Below are positions 1 to 8,900 of a stretch of DNA of 64,000 bases, piece by piece. Numbering within the stretch: position 1 is the stretch's first letter; each line of letters opens with the position of its first letter. The notes under the pieces are model-generated. The model saw only the letters and a list, made by a program, of their open reading frames with translations, did not search any database and had not been told where the DNA came from. Source of the DNA: Thermosediminibacter oceani DSM 16646 (GTDB lineage: Bacteria; Bacillota; Thermosediminibacteria; Thermosediminibacterales; Thermosediminibacteraceae); contig NC_014377.1 in assembly GCF_000144645.1 (NCBI RefSeq), forward strand, positions 248,001 to 312,000, written 5' to 3'. The position numbers were made by a program, and so were the translations under genes.

Positions 1-2
1 GA

Positions 3-56
3 GACCTGTTCAAAGGCGTCCTGGAAGTGAAACAGCGTATTGACAGGTGGCTGTAG
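3..56 (+). CDS. C-terminal end of an unrecognised protein (cut by window edge)
   Basis: The frame starting at base 3 reads DLFKGVLEVKQRIDRWL and ends at a TAG. A small gene with its own ribosome-binding site begins 11 bases later, so this is probably the tail of the preceding gene of the same operon. The 17 visible residues are too few to assign a family. Confidence 0.4.
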   Translation, partial: DLFKGVLEVKQRIDRWL

Positions 57-67
57 GAGGGACTTTT

Positions 68-190
68 GTGAACATTACCCTGGGGTGGTTTGTGGATTTC
101 TGCATATTTCTTATCGCTGCGTCCCTCACCATGGGCTTTTTTAGTCTGGTCAGGGGGATATTGAGGTTCATACAAAGGAGGTTGGGATAG
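68..190 (+). CDS. small single-span membrane protein, unknown function
   Basis: A 40-residue frame starts at GTG, about six bases after a clear GTAGGAGGG ribosome-binding site, and stops two bases before the next gene. Residues 4 to 30 are strongly hydrophobic (one membrane segment, IFLIAASLTMGFFSLV in its core) and the C-terminus is basic (RFIQRRLG), which predicts an inside C-terminus. No family is recognised. Tight packing between two genes suggests co-translation with the downstream flavoprotein, so it could be a membrane anchor or partner for it; that is inference. Confidence 0.55.
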   Translation: MNITLGWFVDFCIFLIAASLTMGFFSLVRGILRFIQRRLG

Positions 191-192
191 CG

Positions 193-1260
193 TTGGCAAG
201 GGTTCTGGTGATAGGAGGGGGCCCCGGCGGCCTTACAGCAGCAGCTTCGGCTGCATCCATGGGCCATGAGGTAAGGCTCCTGGAAAAGGGCCGGATAGGC
301 GAAAATATCCGGTGCGCCGAAGGTTTCTTCGATGTGCTGAAAAAGCTGGGAAAGCCCGGCGCGGGCGTGAGATTCAAGGTAGAAAAGCTGATCGCGAAAG
401 CTTTAGCCACCTACGAAATAGACGTGTCAGATCTGAATCTCTGGATGATCGACAGAAGGGAATGGCAGGAAGACCTCGCCCGCATTGCCCGGGATAAGGG
501 TGCGGTCATTGAGGAAAACAGCCCGGTTTCTCCGAAAGACCTGGAGGGACTGATGAGGGATTACGACTACATAATAGACGCCAGCGGTGCACCTCCGGTT
601 ACTGCCAGGGCTTACGGATTTGCTGACTTTTACAAGCAAAACTGCGCCAGGACCGTGCAGTACGTCATGGAGGGGGATTTTTCTTACCTGGGGAATAACC
701 TGAAAGTAGGGCTGTTGCCGGGACTTTACGGCTACTACTGGATATTTCCCAAAGACGGACACACGGCTAACGTCGGGGTCGGAAGCTTCGGTGGAGAGCC
801 GTTGCCGCTGTGGAACCGGCTTCGCGATGTGCTGGAAATGGAAGGACTTGCGGGATACGCTATAAAAAGAAAGCTGGGGGGCATCTGCCCGATCAGGATG
901 GCCCCGCGTCTGGTTTACGACAACATACTGCTGGTGGGTGACGCCGCCGGGCTCACATCCCCTCTTCACGGCGGCGGTATCGACATGGCGGTGCTCAGCG
1001 GCATGGAAGCGGTAAGAAGCCTTTCTTCCGGTGGAACGGACTACGAGAAAAACCTCCGCAAGCTGCTTTCTCCGAGGCTCACGATTGAAGCCATGGCGGC
1101 GGGTGTATGGAAAAAGAAAGGTTTCGAAGAGATGGACGAACTAATAGGTAAACTGGTAAAAACGGGGCTTTACAGGCCGTTTCTTAACCCGAACCAATTC
1201 AATAGCTTTACGGCCGGGCTGATTGCCAAAATCCTCAGGGTGGAAAATCCTGCGGTGTAA
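193..1260 (+). CDS. FAD-dependent oxidoreductase, geranylgeranyl reductase family
   Basis: This 355-residue protein starts at TTG, two bases after the stop of the small membrane gene. The N-terminus has the Rossmann FAD motif GGGPGGLTAAA (residues 8-18), then an E-K dinucleotide-binding strand end. A second FAD motif, LLVGDAAGLTSPLHGGGID, lies near residue 250; the GD and the following G-rich loop are typical of the geranylgeranyl reductase / p-hydroxybenzoate hydroxylase fold. Family members reduce prenyl chains or act as flavin monooxygenases; the substrate cannot be told from sequence. A terminator overlaps its stop codon, so it ends its operon. Confidence 0.8.
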   Translation: MARVLVIGGGPGGLTAAASAASMGHEVRLLEKGRIGENIRCAEGFFDVLKKLGKPGAGVRFKVEKLIAKALATYEIDVSDLNLWMIDRREWQEDLARIARDKGAVIEENSPVSPKDLEGLMRDYDYIIDASGAPPVTARAYGFADFYKQNCARTVQYVMEGDFSYLGNNLKVGLLPGLYGYYWIFPKDGHTANVGVGSFGGEPLPLWNRLRDVLEMEGLAGYAIKRKLGGICPIRMAPRLVYDNILLVGDAAGLTSPLHGGGIDMAVLSGMEAVRSLSSGGTDYEKNLRKLLSPRLTIEAMAAGVWKKKGFEEMDELIGKLVKTGLYRPFLNPNQFNSFTAGLIAKILRVENPAV

Positions 1261-1274
1261 CCGCGGGTTTTTTT
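1249..1274 (+). terminator. intrinsic terminator after the flavoprotein gene
   Basis: CCTGCGGT and ACCGCGGG can pair around a GTA loop and are followed by seven T residues. The stem includes the stop codon of the upstream gene. Confidence 0.75.
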
Positions 1275-1300
1275 ATGCTGTTATTTTTATCCATATGAGA

Positions 1301-1327
1301 TTGCCCGCTTTTCAATTGTGTTATAAT
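1301..1327 (+). promoter_or_regulatory. possible sigma-A promoter for the FHA-ftsW-pbp operon
   Basis: A perfect TATAAT at 1322-1327 sits 20 bases before the FHA gene start. The only -35 candidate, TTGCCC at 1301, gives a short 15-base spacer, so only the -10 is convincing. Confidence 0.4.
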
Positions 1328-1346
1328 ATACTAGAGGTGGTTTTGG

Positions 1347-1781
1347 GTGTATGAACTCCTGGCTCAAATTTTGAAATTTCTATTAATCGGGCTAATATAT
1401 TATTTTTTATATAATTTTTTAAAGTTGATGGTGCTAGACCTGAGTGAAGAAAAAAATACGTCAGTGGATACCGGTTATTACCTCAGGAGCGACGATGGCA
1501 GGGAATACCCCCTCCGGCCTGTAACTACAATAGGTCGTGCCGGGGATTCCGATATAGTGATAAACGACCCTTATCTTTCCAGCAAGCACGCCATGATCTT
1601 TAAAAAGGGCAGAAGGATGGTCATACAGGATCTTAAAAGCACCAACGGCACATTTTTAAACGGAAAGCGCATAAAAAAGGCGGTGGCTTTAAAGGAAAAG
1701 GACGTCATAACGATGGGCAGCAGGAAATTCACCTTTTTGAGGAGGGAGGCCCGTGGACTCGAAAGTGGAAGCGACGTATAA
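1347..1781 (+). CDS. membrane-anchored FHA-domain protein (FhaB-like)
   Basis: A 144-residue protein with a GTG start behind AGAGGTGG. Residues 5-30 form one membrane segment, followed by a short linker and a cytoplasmic FHA domain (about 60-135). The FHA phosphothreonine-binding signature is visible: GR in TTIGRAGDSD, S-x-x-H in LSSKHAM, and STNGTFLNG. FHA domains read Ser/Thr kinase phosphorylation. In actinobacteria and several Firmicutes a gene of this type sits beside rodA/ftsW and pbpA, and the same order is seen here, so a role in regulating septal or lateral wall synthesis is likely. Its 3' end overlaps the ftsW-like gene by 29 bases, implying translational coupling. Confidence 0.85.
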   Translation: MYELLAQILKFLLIGLIYYFLYNFLKLMVLDLSEEKNTSVDTGYYLRSDDGREYPLRPVTTIGRAGDSDIVINDPYLSSKHAMIFKKGRRMVIQDLKSTNGTFLNGKRIKKAVALKEKDVITMGSRKFTFLRREARGLESGSDV

Positions 1782-2985
1782 CAGGGCACTGAGCGCGATG
1801 GCACTGACGGGTTTAATTTCCTTTTTACTCCTAACCATCTTCAGAAAGCCCGTAACGCTGGTGCCCTTTTACGGTGCCGTGATATTTTTGAGCATAGTAT
1901 TCATCGGCTATTTTTTTACGGGGTGGATCTTCCCCAGCTCGGACAAATTTCTGTTTATACTGGCGGGGTTTCTGACGGAATTGGGCCTCATAATGCTCTG
2001 CAGGATCAACATGGAACTTTTTAAAAGACAGGTCGCCTTTTTCGCCCTTGGCGTCGGATTTTTTATTTTGAGCAGCATTCTTACGAGGTACTTCATCAGC
2101 CTCGAACTCAAACCCGTTTACTTCTGGGGCGCTACTGTAGCGCTGCTTTTGCTGCCCCTTCTTTTCGGAGTGGAAAAAGGGGGAGCCAAGAACTGGCTGG
2201 CTTTCAGCGGTTTTACTTTCCAGCCCTCCGAACTTGCCAAGATCACCTTCGTGTTTTACCTGGCCGGTGTTTTGAAACAAAATAAAATTAATAATTTCCC
2301 CAGGCTTGCGGCTGAAATCCTGGCTGCTGTCGGTCTTCTGGCTATCTCCAAGGACCTGGGCGGGGCGATGCTGTTTTACATTACGGCGCTGGCCGTGATT
2401 TTCACCGCCACTTCCAGGCTGGATTTGACGGCTGCCGGGCTGTCTGCCGCCGGAATCTTGGGTGTTCTGAGCTACTTTCTTTTCGACCACGTGAGGGTCA
2501 GGATTGAAGCCTGGTTAAACCCGTGGCAGGACGTCCCGGGCAGGGGTTATCAAATCGTCCAGTCCCTTTTTGCAATAGCGGAAGGCGGCTATTTCGGTAC
2601 CGGGCTTGGCCTTGGGCGGCCGGACTTCATTCCCGCGGTGGCGACGGACTTCATCTTCTCCGCTTTTGCGGAGGAATTTGGATTTCTCGGGGCTGCCGCA
2701 GTCATCCTCATGTATTTCCTAATGGTGTACAGGGGCATAAAGATAGCGCTCAGGTTGGAGGACAGCTACCCGGCTCTGATAGCCCTGGGATACACGGTGA
2801 TGTTCGGCATGCAAATATTTACAATTATAGGCGGTGTTATAAAGCTGATACCGGTAACCGGCGTCACGCTGCCGTTTATGAGCTACGGGGGGAGTTCCAT
2901 GGTCATGAGTTTTACGTCTCTTGGCATTCTGAACGGGCTGTGGCTCCAGGCGAGGGAAGGAGAGACCGATGGAGAAGCTGCATAG
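1753..2985 (+). CDS. SEDS-family peptidoglycan polymerase (FtsW/RodA/SpoVE)
   Basis: A 410-residue polytopic protein (about ten membrane segments), the usual family length. Conserved SEDS features are present: KNWLAF, FQPSELAK, the long extracytoplasmic loop with WLNPWQD and GYQIVQS, and the C-terminal GVTLPFMSYGGSS. SEDS proteins polymerise lipid II glycan strands together with a class B PBP, and that partner is encoded directly downstream with a 17-base overlap. Context (FHA and PBP neighbours) is like mycobacterial fhaB-rodA-pbpA, so RodA/FtsW identity cannot be separated by sequence alone. GTG start inside the FHA gene. Confidence 0.9.
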   Translation: MDSKVEATYNRALSAMALTGLISFLLLTIFRKPVTLVPFYGAVIFLSIVFIGYFFTGWIFPSSDKFLFILAGFLTELGLIMLCRINMELFKRQVAFFALGVGFFILSSILTRYFISLELKPVYFWGATVALLLLPLLFGVEKGGAKNWLAFSGFTFQPSELAKITFVFYLAGVLKQNKINNFPRLAAEILAAVGLLAISKDLGGAMLFYITALAVIFTATSRLDLTAAGLSAAGILGVLSYFLFDHVRVRIEAWLNPWQDVPGRGYQIVQSLFAIAEGGYFGTGLGLGRPDFIPAVATDFIFSAFAEEFGFLGAAAVILMYFLMVYRGIKIALRLEDSYPALIALGYTVMFGMQIFTIIGGVIKLIPVTGVTLPFMSYGGSSMVMSFTSLGILNGLWLQAREGETDGEAA

Positions 2986-4378
2986 AAACATAAAGCTGGT
3001 ATTTGCGGTGTTCTGCGGGCTTTTTATGTGCCTTTTGGGATACCTCACCTATTTCCAGGTTTATGAGCGGCAAAAGCTCATAGAAAGCTCATATAACCGG
3101 AGGCTCTGGGAACAGGAGGAGAGCATTACCAGAGGCACCGTGTACGATATTAGGGGAAGAGTCCTCGCCGCTACGGTTGTGGAAAACGGTGCGAAAAGGC
3201 GGGTTTACCCCCAGGGGCCGGCTTTCGGTCCGCTGCTCGGGTATTCCAGCAGGAAGCTGGGGAGGGCCGGGTTGGAAGAGGTGCTGAACGGGGAGCTTTT
3301 AGGAATTTCCCAGCAGGATCCCATGCTGTTGTTGCGCCAGAAGATTCTGGGAGTTTCAAAGGGCAACGATGTTTACCTGACGATAGACTCGGACCTTCAA
3401 AAAAGAGCATACGAGCTTTTTCAGGGAAGGCGGGGGGCTCTGGTAGCCCTGGACCCGAATACCGGCGCGGTTCTTGCAATGGTGAGCTCACCGGGTTACA
3501 ATCCCAGCAGTGTCGAAAAGCAGTGGGAAGCACTGTCTAAGGACAAGGCGAGTCCCCTGCTCAACAGGGCCATCCAGGGGCTGTACCCTCCAGGCTCGTC
3601 CTTTAAAATAGTGACCCTTGCCGCAGCCTTGGAAAGCATACCGGATATTGAGAAAAGGACTTACGAGACGCCGGGGTACGTGAAGGTCAGCGGAAGAGTC
3701 ATAAGGGATTACGAAGGGATGGAACCGGGCAATTACGACGTTAAGAGGGCTTTCAGCCTCTCCAGCAACTCGATTTTTGTGAAAATAGGGCTTGAAGTGG
3801 GAAAGGAGAGGCTTTTTGCCAAAGCCCAGGAATTCGGGTTTAATTCAAAAATCCCCTTTGAGCTGCCGGCGGCCGTGAGCCGATTCCCCAGGTTTTCCCT
3901 TATGAGCGACGACGTAGAACTGGCTGAAGCTTCCATAGGCCAGGGCCGCATCCTGGCGACTCCGCTTCAAATGGCCATGGTAGCTTCCACGGTGGCCAAC
4001 GGCGGCAAGATGATACAGCCGTATATCGTGCAAAAGACGGTTACACCTCTAGGGCACGTAAAAAATTTTGAGAAGGCGGGTTCTGCGAAGCAGGTAATCG
4101 ACGAAGTGACGGCGAACAAGATAAGGGAATATATGGTTGATGTGGTAGAAAACGGCACCGGTACTCCGGCAAGGGTTCGCGGCATACCCGTAGCCGGAAA
4201 AACCGGCAGCGCCGAAAACCCCCACGGAGAGACCCACGCCTGGTTTGTAGGCTTCGCCCCGGCGGACGACCCTAAGATAGCGGTGGCGGTCGTTGTGGAA
4301 AACGCCGGTTCCGGCGGCAGAAACGCCGGGCCTATTGCCAGGGAGGTAATATCACAGTACCTGGAGCGCCTGCAATAA
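2969..4378 (+). CDS. class B penicillin-binding protein, PbpA-like transpeptidase
   Basis: A 469-residue protein with one N-terminal membrane anchor (about 10-30), a dimerisation region and a C-terminal transpeptidase domain. Catalytic motifs are all present: SxxK as S210-S-F-K213 in PPGSSFKIV, SxN as SSN near 266, and KTG in VAGKTGSAENP near residue 410. It cross-links peptidoglycan in the outer leaflet space and is the expected partner of the SEDS protein upstream (ATG inside that gene's end). It is shorter than FtsI/PBP2 because the N-terminal pedestal is reduced, as in mycobacterial PbpA. Confidence 0.9.
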   Translation: MEKLHRNIKLVFAVFCGLFMCLLGYLTYFQVYERQKLIESSYNRRLWEQEESITRGTVYDIRGRVLAATVVENGAKRRVYPQGPAFGPLLGYSSRKLGRAGLEEVLNGELLGISQQDPMLLLRQKILGVSKGNDVYLTIDSDLQKRAYELFQGRRGALVALDPNTGAVLAMVSSPGYNPSSVEKQWEALSKDKASPLLNRAIQGLYPPGSSFKIVTLAAALESIPDIEKRTYETPGYVKVSGRVIRDYEGMEPGNYDVKRAFSLSSNSIFVKIGLEVGKERLFAKAQEFGFNSKIPFELPAAVSRFPRFSLMSDDVELAEASIGQGRILATPLQMAMVASTVANGGKMIQPYIVQKTVTPLGHVKNFEKAGSAKQVIDEVTANKIREYMVDVVENGTGTPARVRGIPVAGKTGSAENPHGETHAWFVGFAPADDPKIAVAVVVENAGSGGRNAGPIAREVISQYLERLQ

Positions 4379-4418
4379 CTTTATAAACAATGTAAAGATA
4401 ACCGGAGGGTAGTAAAAG

Positions 4419-5300
4419 ATGAGGATAAAAAAGAGCCTTCTGGCGGATGGGGCTCTGCTCCTAGTCACCATGGCGTGGGGGCTCAACTTTGTCGTAATGA
4501 AAAACGCCCTTCAGAGGATAACGCCTTTCATGTACCTTGCCGTGAGGTTTTTGCTGGCTTTTCTCGTCCTTGCAGCCGTCTTCAATGAAAATATAAAAAA
4601 AGTGGATAAAAGGGATATAATCGGAGGTAGCATCATAGGCCTTTTTCTCTTCCTGGGGTTTGCCACCCAGACGGTGGGGCTTATTTATACCACACCGGCC
4701 AAGTCCGGGTTCATAACGGGAAGCAATGTAGTAATGGTGCCGTTTCTGGCGTACTTTGTAAACAAAAAGTTCCCCGGCTGGTACCAGGTGTTGGGGGCTG
4801 CCGTCACTTTTGCAGGATTGGGTGTCATCTCCCTGGAAGGCGGGTTAAGGGTAAATGTAGGGGATTTTCTTACACTGCTTTGCGCCGTATTTTTTGCCAT
4901 GCAGATAGTGAGCACCGAATACTACGCCAGGCGGGGCAATCCGATTAACCTCGCAATCCTTGAAACGGGTATAACCGGAATGCTGTCGCTCTTTGTCGGT
5001 GCCTTGACCGAGCCCATGCCCGTAACGCTGGATTTATCGATGTGGATCGCGATACTGTATGCGGTTATATGCTGCACAGCAGGCGCTTTTCTCGTCCAGA
5101 ACGTTGCGCAGAAATACACCACCTCGACCCACGCGGCAGTCATCATGTGCCAGGAAGCGGTATTTGCCGGTGTATTTTCCTTCCTCTTCTGGGGTGAGCC
5201 CGTAACGTTCAAAGCCCTCGCAGGCTTTGCGCTGATACTGGCAGGGGTACTGATAACCGAGCTTTCCCCTGCTTACGGACTTAAAACGGAAACCCTTTGA
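4419..5300 (+). CDS. DMT-superfamily transporter (EamA family)
   Basis: A 293-residue protein of about ten hydrophobic segments organised as two EamA repeats; the first repeat opens with LLVTMAWGLNFVVMKNAL and ends with the TTPAKSGFITG region, the second contains a WGEPVTFKALAGFALILAGV end that is typical of EamA exporters. Members move amino acids, nucleobases or other metabolites; no substrate can be inferred. GGAGGGTAG lies just upstream of the ATG. It follows the cell-wall operon closely but probably has no functional link. Confidence 0.85.
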   Translation: MRIKKSLLADGALLLVTMAWGLNFVVMKNALQRITPFMYLAVRFLLAFLVLAAVFNENIKKVDKRDIIGGSIIGLFLFLGFATQTVGLIYTTPAKSGFITGSNVVMVPFLAYFVNKKFPGWYQVLGAAVTFAGLGVISLEGGLRVNVGDFLTLLCAVFFAMQIVSTEYYARRGNPINLAILETGITGMLSLFVGALTEPMPVTLDLSMWIAILYAVICCTAGAFLVQNVAQKYTTSTHAAVIMCQEAVFAGVFSFLFWGEPVTFKALAGFALILAGVLITELSPAYGLKTETL

Positions 5301-5371
5301 TGATCTGTCGATAATACCCCTGGGAACCGTTACAGGGGGTAATATAAAAGGTTAGGGGAAGGGGGAGGGGG

Positions 5372-6343
5372 ATGCTCAAAGTATGTAACATTAAAAAAAC
5401 TTATAAGAAACCGCCCGTTACAGCTCTCGCCGGTGTCTCCCTGGAGGTGATGGAAGGTGAGGTGGTGGGGCTATTGGGTCCTAACGGGTCCGGCAAAACC
5501 ACCCTGATAAAGATCATCAACGGCATCATCCTTCAGGACTCCGGGGAAATTTACATCGGCGGCCGGCCGGTTAAAAACTCCCGGGAGTTTGCAAATTTTT
5601 TAGGTTCGGTCTTCGATACGGAAAGGAGCCTCTCCTGGGGCCTCACGGTGCGCCAGAACTTAATGTACTTTGCACACTTAAAAGGAGCCGCCTCCGGAGA
5701 AGTCAAGGCAAAATTCGAATACCTGGGGGAAATATTCGATCTCAAGGAATTATGGGACAGGAGGGTAGCCACCCTGTCCCACGGGCAGAGGCAGCGGGCG
5801 GCTATAGCAACTGCTTTGGCGCATGATCCCAAAATTTTGATTCTTGATGAACCCACCAACGGCCTTGATGTGGAAAATACAATACACCTTTCCGGAATCA
5901 TAAGGTCGCTTTTGGAGAAAAAGCTCTCAATACTGATTTCCTCCCACAATCTGGGGTTTATAGAGGAAGTGGCCGACCGCGTGTATCTCATGAAACAGGG
6001 GCGCGTGGTGGGGAATGTGAGGCTGGAAGAACCGGAAAAACAGGAAGAAATGCGGTATTACCACATATATTTATCGTACGATGCAACCCACGAAGATGCC
6101 AGAAAGCTCGAACTTGCGGGGTTCCGCGTAATTGACATTAGCGGGGCCATGCTGAAGGTGGAGGTGCCTCAATCCGTGCCGGCAAGCCGCATTTTGGAGG
6201 TTATGAGTGAAATCGGCCTCATCGTCAGATCGGTTCTTCCCGTTAAGAGAAATCTCATGGAGCTTTACCGCCGTGTCGTTCTTCAGAATTTACCACCCGG
6301 GGAGGTGGATGTAAATGAAAGCGCTTCGCGCTGCGACGGCTGA
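5372..6343 (+). CDS. ABC exporter ATP-binding protein
   Basis: A 323-residue protein. The nucleotide-binding domain (about 1-230) shows Walker A GPNGSGKTT, a signature read here as LSHGQRQRAAIA, Walker B ILILDEPTNGLD and an H-loop SSH. About 100 extra C-terminal residues form the regulatory extension common in drug, lipid or polysaccharide ABC-2 exporters. ATG start follows a purine-rich GGGGGAGGGGG. It overlaps the permease gene by 29 bases, so the two form one exporter. Because the partner permease carries a stop codon, the ATPase may now be without a working partner. Confidence 0.85.
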   Translation: MLKVCNIKKTYKKPPVTALAGVSLEVMEGEVVGLLGPNGSGKTTLIKIINGIILQDSGEIYIGGRPVKNSREFANFLGSVFDTERSLSWGLTVRQNLMYFAHLKGAASGEVKAKFEYLGEIFDLKELWDRRVATLSHGQRQRAAIATALAHDPKILILDEPTNGLDVENTIHLSGIIRSLLEKKLSILISSHNLGFIEEVADRVYLMKQGRVVGNVRLEEPEKQEEMRYYHIYLSYDATHEDARKLELAGFRVIDISGAMLKVEVPQSVPASRILEVMSEIGLIVRSVLPVKRNLMELYRRVVLQNLPPGEVDVNESASRCDG

Positions 6344-7106
6344 GATGATACGGGAAATCCAGGAGAGCTGGTATTATAAGGCGAACTTCCTCAGCGAACT
6401 TATGATAGATATAATAATATTTGGGATGATAATATTTCTAGGAGGCTATTCCGACATGGGCGCCGCCTATGGAGTGACAAGGACTGAGACCCGACCGCTC
6501 GTACTTTTAGGATACCTTTTCTGGTATTATTCAGCAAGTGCGCTCAGCGTCATGGGCAACGATATTTCCATCGAGGCGGCAAGGGGAATATTGGAGCACA
6601 AATTTACTTCAGTGGCACCGCCTGCACTGCTACTGGCCGGGAAAGCAATAGGACACGTTGTCACTACTACGGCTTTCATTCTTGTGATTTGTGGGGTGTT
6701 CTTTCTACTTTTCAGGGTGTCGATCGACGTGACGGCGGGAGCACTGGCCGCACTATCTTTAACTCTCGTCGGGATGTAAGGGCTCGGCTACATATTTGCG
6801 GGATTTGCCCTATACGTCAAGAGGGTTAACAGGGTAGTGATCTTATTCCAGACGCTGATATTCTTTATTTCAGGAATGCTGTATCCTCCGGATATGCTGC
6901 CGGAAATCTTCGGCTGGATTTCCCGGAGCCTTCCCGTTACCCAGGGCATGCATATCGCGAGGTTGAGCATGATGGGATTGCCCGTACCCTCAGAGCTGTG
7001 GCTCATGCTGGCCTTTACATCTTTAATTTGCCTTGCAGTAGGACTTTTAGTGTTCTCGCATTTTGCAAGGCTCGTCCGGAAAAACGGCCTGCTCGGCAGC
7101 CATTGA
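6315..7106 (+). pseudogene. ABC-2 type permease interrupted by an in-frame TAA
   Basis: The frame encodes an ABC-2 membrane protein of about 263 residues with six hydrophobic segments, but a TAA at 6777-6779 splits it. The part before the stop ends in SLTLVGM; the same frame continues directly with [17 protein letters not shown] and the typical ABC-2 loop [14 protein letters not shown], then finishes at 7106. Both sides are intact and in phase, so one base change (for example from a TAC or TAT tyrosine codon) would explain it. Either a recent nonsense mutation or a sequencing error. ATG start behind GGGGAGGTGG, overlapping the ATPase gene. Confidence 0.8.
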
Positions 7107-7132
7107 TAAACTTCCAAAAAGGAGGGAATGTT

Positions 7133-8155
7133 ATGTCCAAGCTTTTTTCCAAAATAAAAATAAAAGATATGGAAGTGAGAAACAGGATCGTCATGCCGCC
7201 CATGTGCATGTACAGCTCCGATGATAAGGGCTTTCCAAACTCCTGGCATTTGATCCACTACGCCACCAGGGCCATCGGCGGGGTTGGTCTTGTCATCATG
7301 GAGGCCACGGCCGTGGAAAAAAGAGGAAGGATATCCGAAAGGGATCTCGGTATATGGGACGACGCTCATATAGAAGGGCTTGCGGAGATAGCATCAGAAG
7401 TTAAAAAACACGGAGCAAAAATAGGCATACAGCTTGCCCATGCCGGAAGAAAGTGCGGCGCGCCGGGCGAAGATCTTATCGCCCCGAGCCCCATAGCCTT
7501 CGACGAAACCTACGGCGTGCCCCGGGAGATGACCAAAGAGGATATAAAAGAAGTGGTAAGCGCATTCAAAGCCGCAGCTTATAGAGCGTACAGGGCCGGA
7601 TTCGATATCATAGAGATTCACGGCGCCCACGGCTATCTTATAAGCGAATTTCTCTCCCCTCTCACCAACAAGCGGACCGACGAATACGGAGGAAACCTCC
7701 AAAACAGGGCGAGGTTTTTGAGAGAAGTTATAAGGGCTGTAAGGGAAGTATGGCCTGAAGAAAAGCCTCTCATGGTCAGGGTTTCCGCCGAAGACTATGC
7801 GGAGGGCGGGAATCATGATATAGATCTCGCTAATATCATAAACCTGGTAAAGGGCGAAGGGGTGGATATAATCGATGTCAGCTCCGGAGCGGTGGTGCCG
7901 GCAACGATAAAAGCTTACCCCGGATACCAGGTAAGGTTTGCGGAAACCATAAGAAAAATGACGGGACTCCCCGTAATAGCCGGCGGGCTCATCACGGTGC
8001 CCGAAATGGCCGAAGAAATCCTGCAAAACGAGAGGGCAGACATGGTATATTTAGGCAGAGAGCTCTTGAGAAACCCCTACTGGCCTTTAAGCGCCGCAAA
8101 AGAGCTCGGCGATGATATTAAGTGGCCCGAACAGTATGAAAGGAGCAGGAAATGA
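7133..8155 (+). CDS. namA: old yellow enzyme, NADPH dehydrogenase NamA/YqjM type
   Basis: A 340-residue FMN TIM-barrel ene-reductase. The YqjM-type hallmarks are present: the cysteine loop PPMCMYSS near the [13 protein letters not shown], the active-site pair EIHGAHGYL, and the C-terminal QYERS with the arginine finger of the YqjM class. The protein reduces activated C=C bonds of enones and nitro compounds with NAD(P)H. The ATG at 7133 behind AAAAGGAGGG is chosen over an upstream in-frame start that would add residues unrelated to the family. Its end overlaps the glycosylase gene by four bases. Confidence 0.9.
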   Translation: MSKLFSKIKIKDMEVRNRIVMPPMCMYSSDDKGFPNSWHLIHYATRAIGGVGLVIMEATAVEKRGRISERDLGIWDDAHIEGLAEIASEVKKHGAKIGIQLAHAGRKCGAPGEDLIAPSPIAFDETYGVPREMTKEDIKEVVSAFKAAAYRAYRAGFDIIEIHGAHGYLISEFLSPLTNKRTDEYGGNLQNRARFLREVIRAVREVWPEEKPLMVRVSAEDYAEGGNHDIDLANIINLVKGEGVDIIDVSSGAVVPATIKAYPGYQVRFAETIRKMTGLPVIAGGLITVPEMAEEILQNERADMVYLGRELLRNPYWPLSAAKELGDDIKWPEQYERSRK

Positions 8156-8808
8156 TTTCACGCAAAAAGATTTTAAGATTCCAAAAGGATGACCCGGCTT
8201 TGAAAGCCCTTTCGAAAGCCGACGAAAAAATGGCCTATCTTATACACCTCATCGGTGATTATTCGCTGGAGCTGGAGGAGGACTATTTTCAGTCGCTTGT
8301 CCAGTCTATAGTAGGGCAGCAGCTTTCCATGAAGGCCGCGGATAGCATCTGGCGAAAGCTGCAGGACCTGTGCGGCGAGGTGACGCCCGCGAGAATCTTG
8401 AGTTTAAGCGAGGACGAACTGAGGAGCGCAGGATTGTCGAAGAAAAAAATAGAATATATTAAAGACCTGTCGGAAAAGGTCCTATCCGGCATCCTGGACC
8501 TTGATAAAATCGACTCCATGGCCGATGAGGAAGTGATAGAAGCTCTGGTTCGGGTAAAGGGGATCGGGCGGTGGACCGCCGAAATGTTCCTGATATTTTC
8601 CCTGGGAAGGCCCGATGTCTTTTCCGTAGCGGACCTGGGGCTTCAGAGGGCCGTGAAATGGCTTTACGGGCTTTCCGATTGGCCCGACAAAAAATTTCTC
8701 ATCGAGTGCAGCCAGAGGTGGAAGCCTTACAGGACGGCAGCGTCGCTGTACCTCTGGGAAGCCAAAAACAGGGGGATTGTGGACGAAAAAGACGTGGCAG
8801 GAGAATAA
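8152..8808 (+). CDS. DNA-3-methyladenine glycosylase II (AlkA-like, HhH-GPD)
   Basis: A 218-residue base-excision repair glycosylase lacking the N-terminal AlkA extension, similar in size to the short bacterial and archaeal forms. The helix-hairpin-helix reads [17 protein letters not shown] and is followed by the catalytic aspartate in [13 protein letters not shown]. Residues QSIVGQQLS form the usual first helix of the HhH-GPD fold. It excises alkylated purines. No iron-sulfur cysteine cluster is present, which separates it from EndoIII/MutY. It is coupled to namA by a four-base overlap. Confidence 0.88.
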   Translation: MISRKKILRFQKDDPALKALSKADEKMAYLIHLIGDYSLELEEDYFQSLVQSIVGQQLSMKAADSIWRKLQDLCGEVTPARILSLSEDELRSAGLSKKKIEYIKDLSEKVLSGILDLDKIDSMADEEVIEALVRVKGIGRWTAEMFLIFSLGRPDVFSVADLGLQRAVKWLYGLSDWPDKKFLIECSQRWKPYRTAASLYLWEAKNRGIVDEKDVAGE

Positions 8809-8835
8809 AGTAGTGGTGGATTTATTTGGACGCGC

Positions 8836-8864
8836 TTGTATTATATACCTTTCCGATGTAAAAT
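8836..8864 (+). promoter_or_regulatory. sigma-A promoter for trpS
   Basis: TTGTAT at 8836-8841 and TAAAAT at 8859-8864 are separated by 17 bases and lie 37 bases before the trpS start. The leader is too short for a T-box or Trp attenuator. Confidence 0.6.
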
Positions 8865-8900
8865 ATATAAAAATATACAGGATAGGATGGGGAAGTAAAG

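Noticed and set aside
5313-5341. Hairpin TACCCCTG / CAGGGGGTA between the DMT and ABC genes
   Set aside because: The stem has a bulge and there is no T-tract, so a terminator call is not supported.
8809-8900. Possible T-box or attenuator before trpS
   Set aside because: Only 92 bases with a good promoter in the middle; no room for a T-box and no terminator hairpin.
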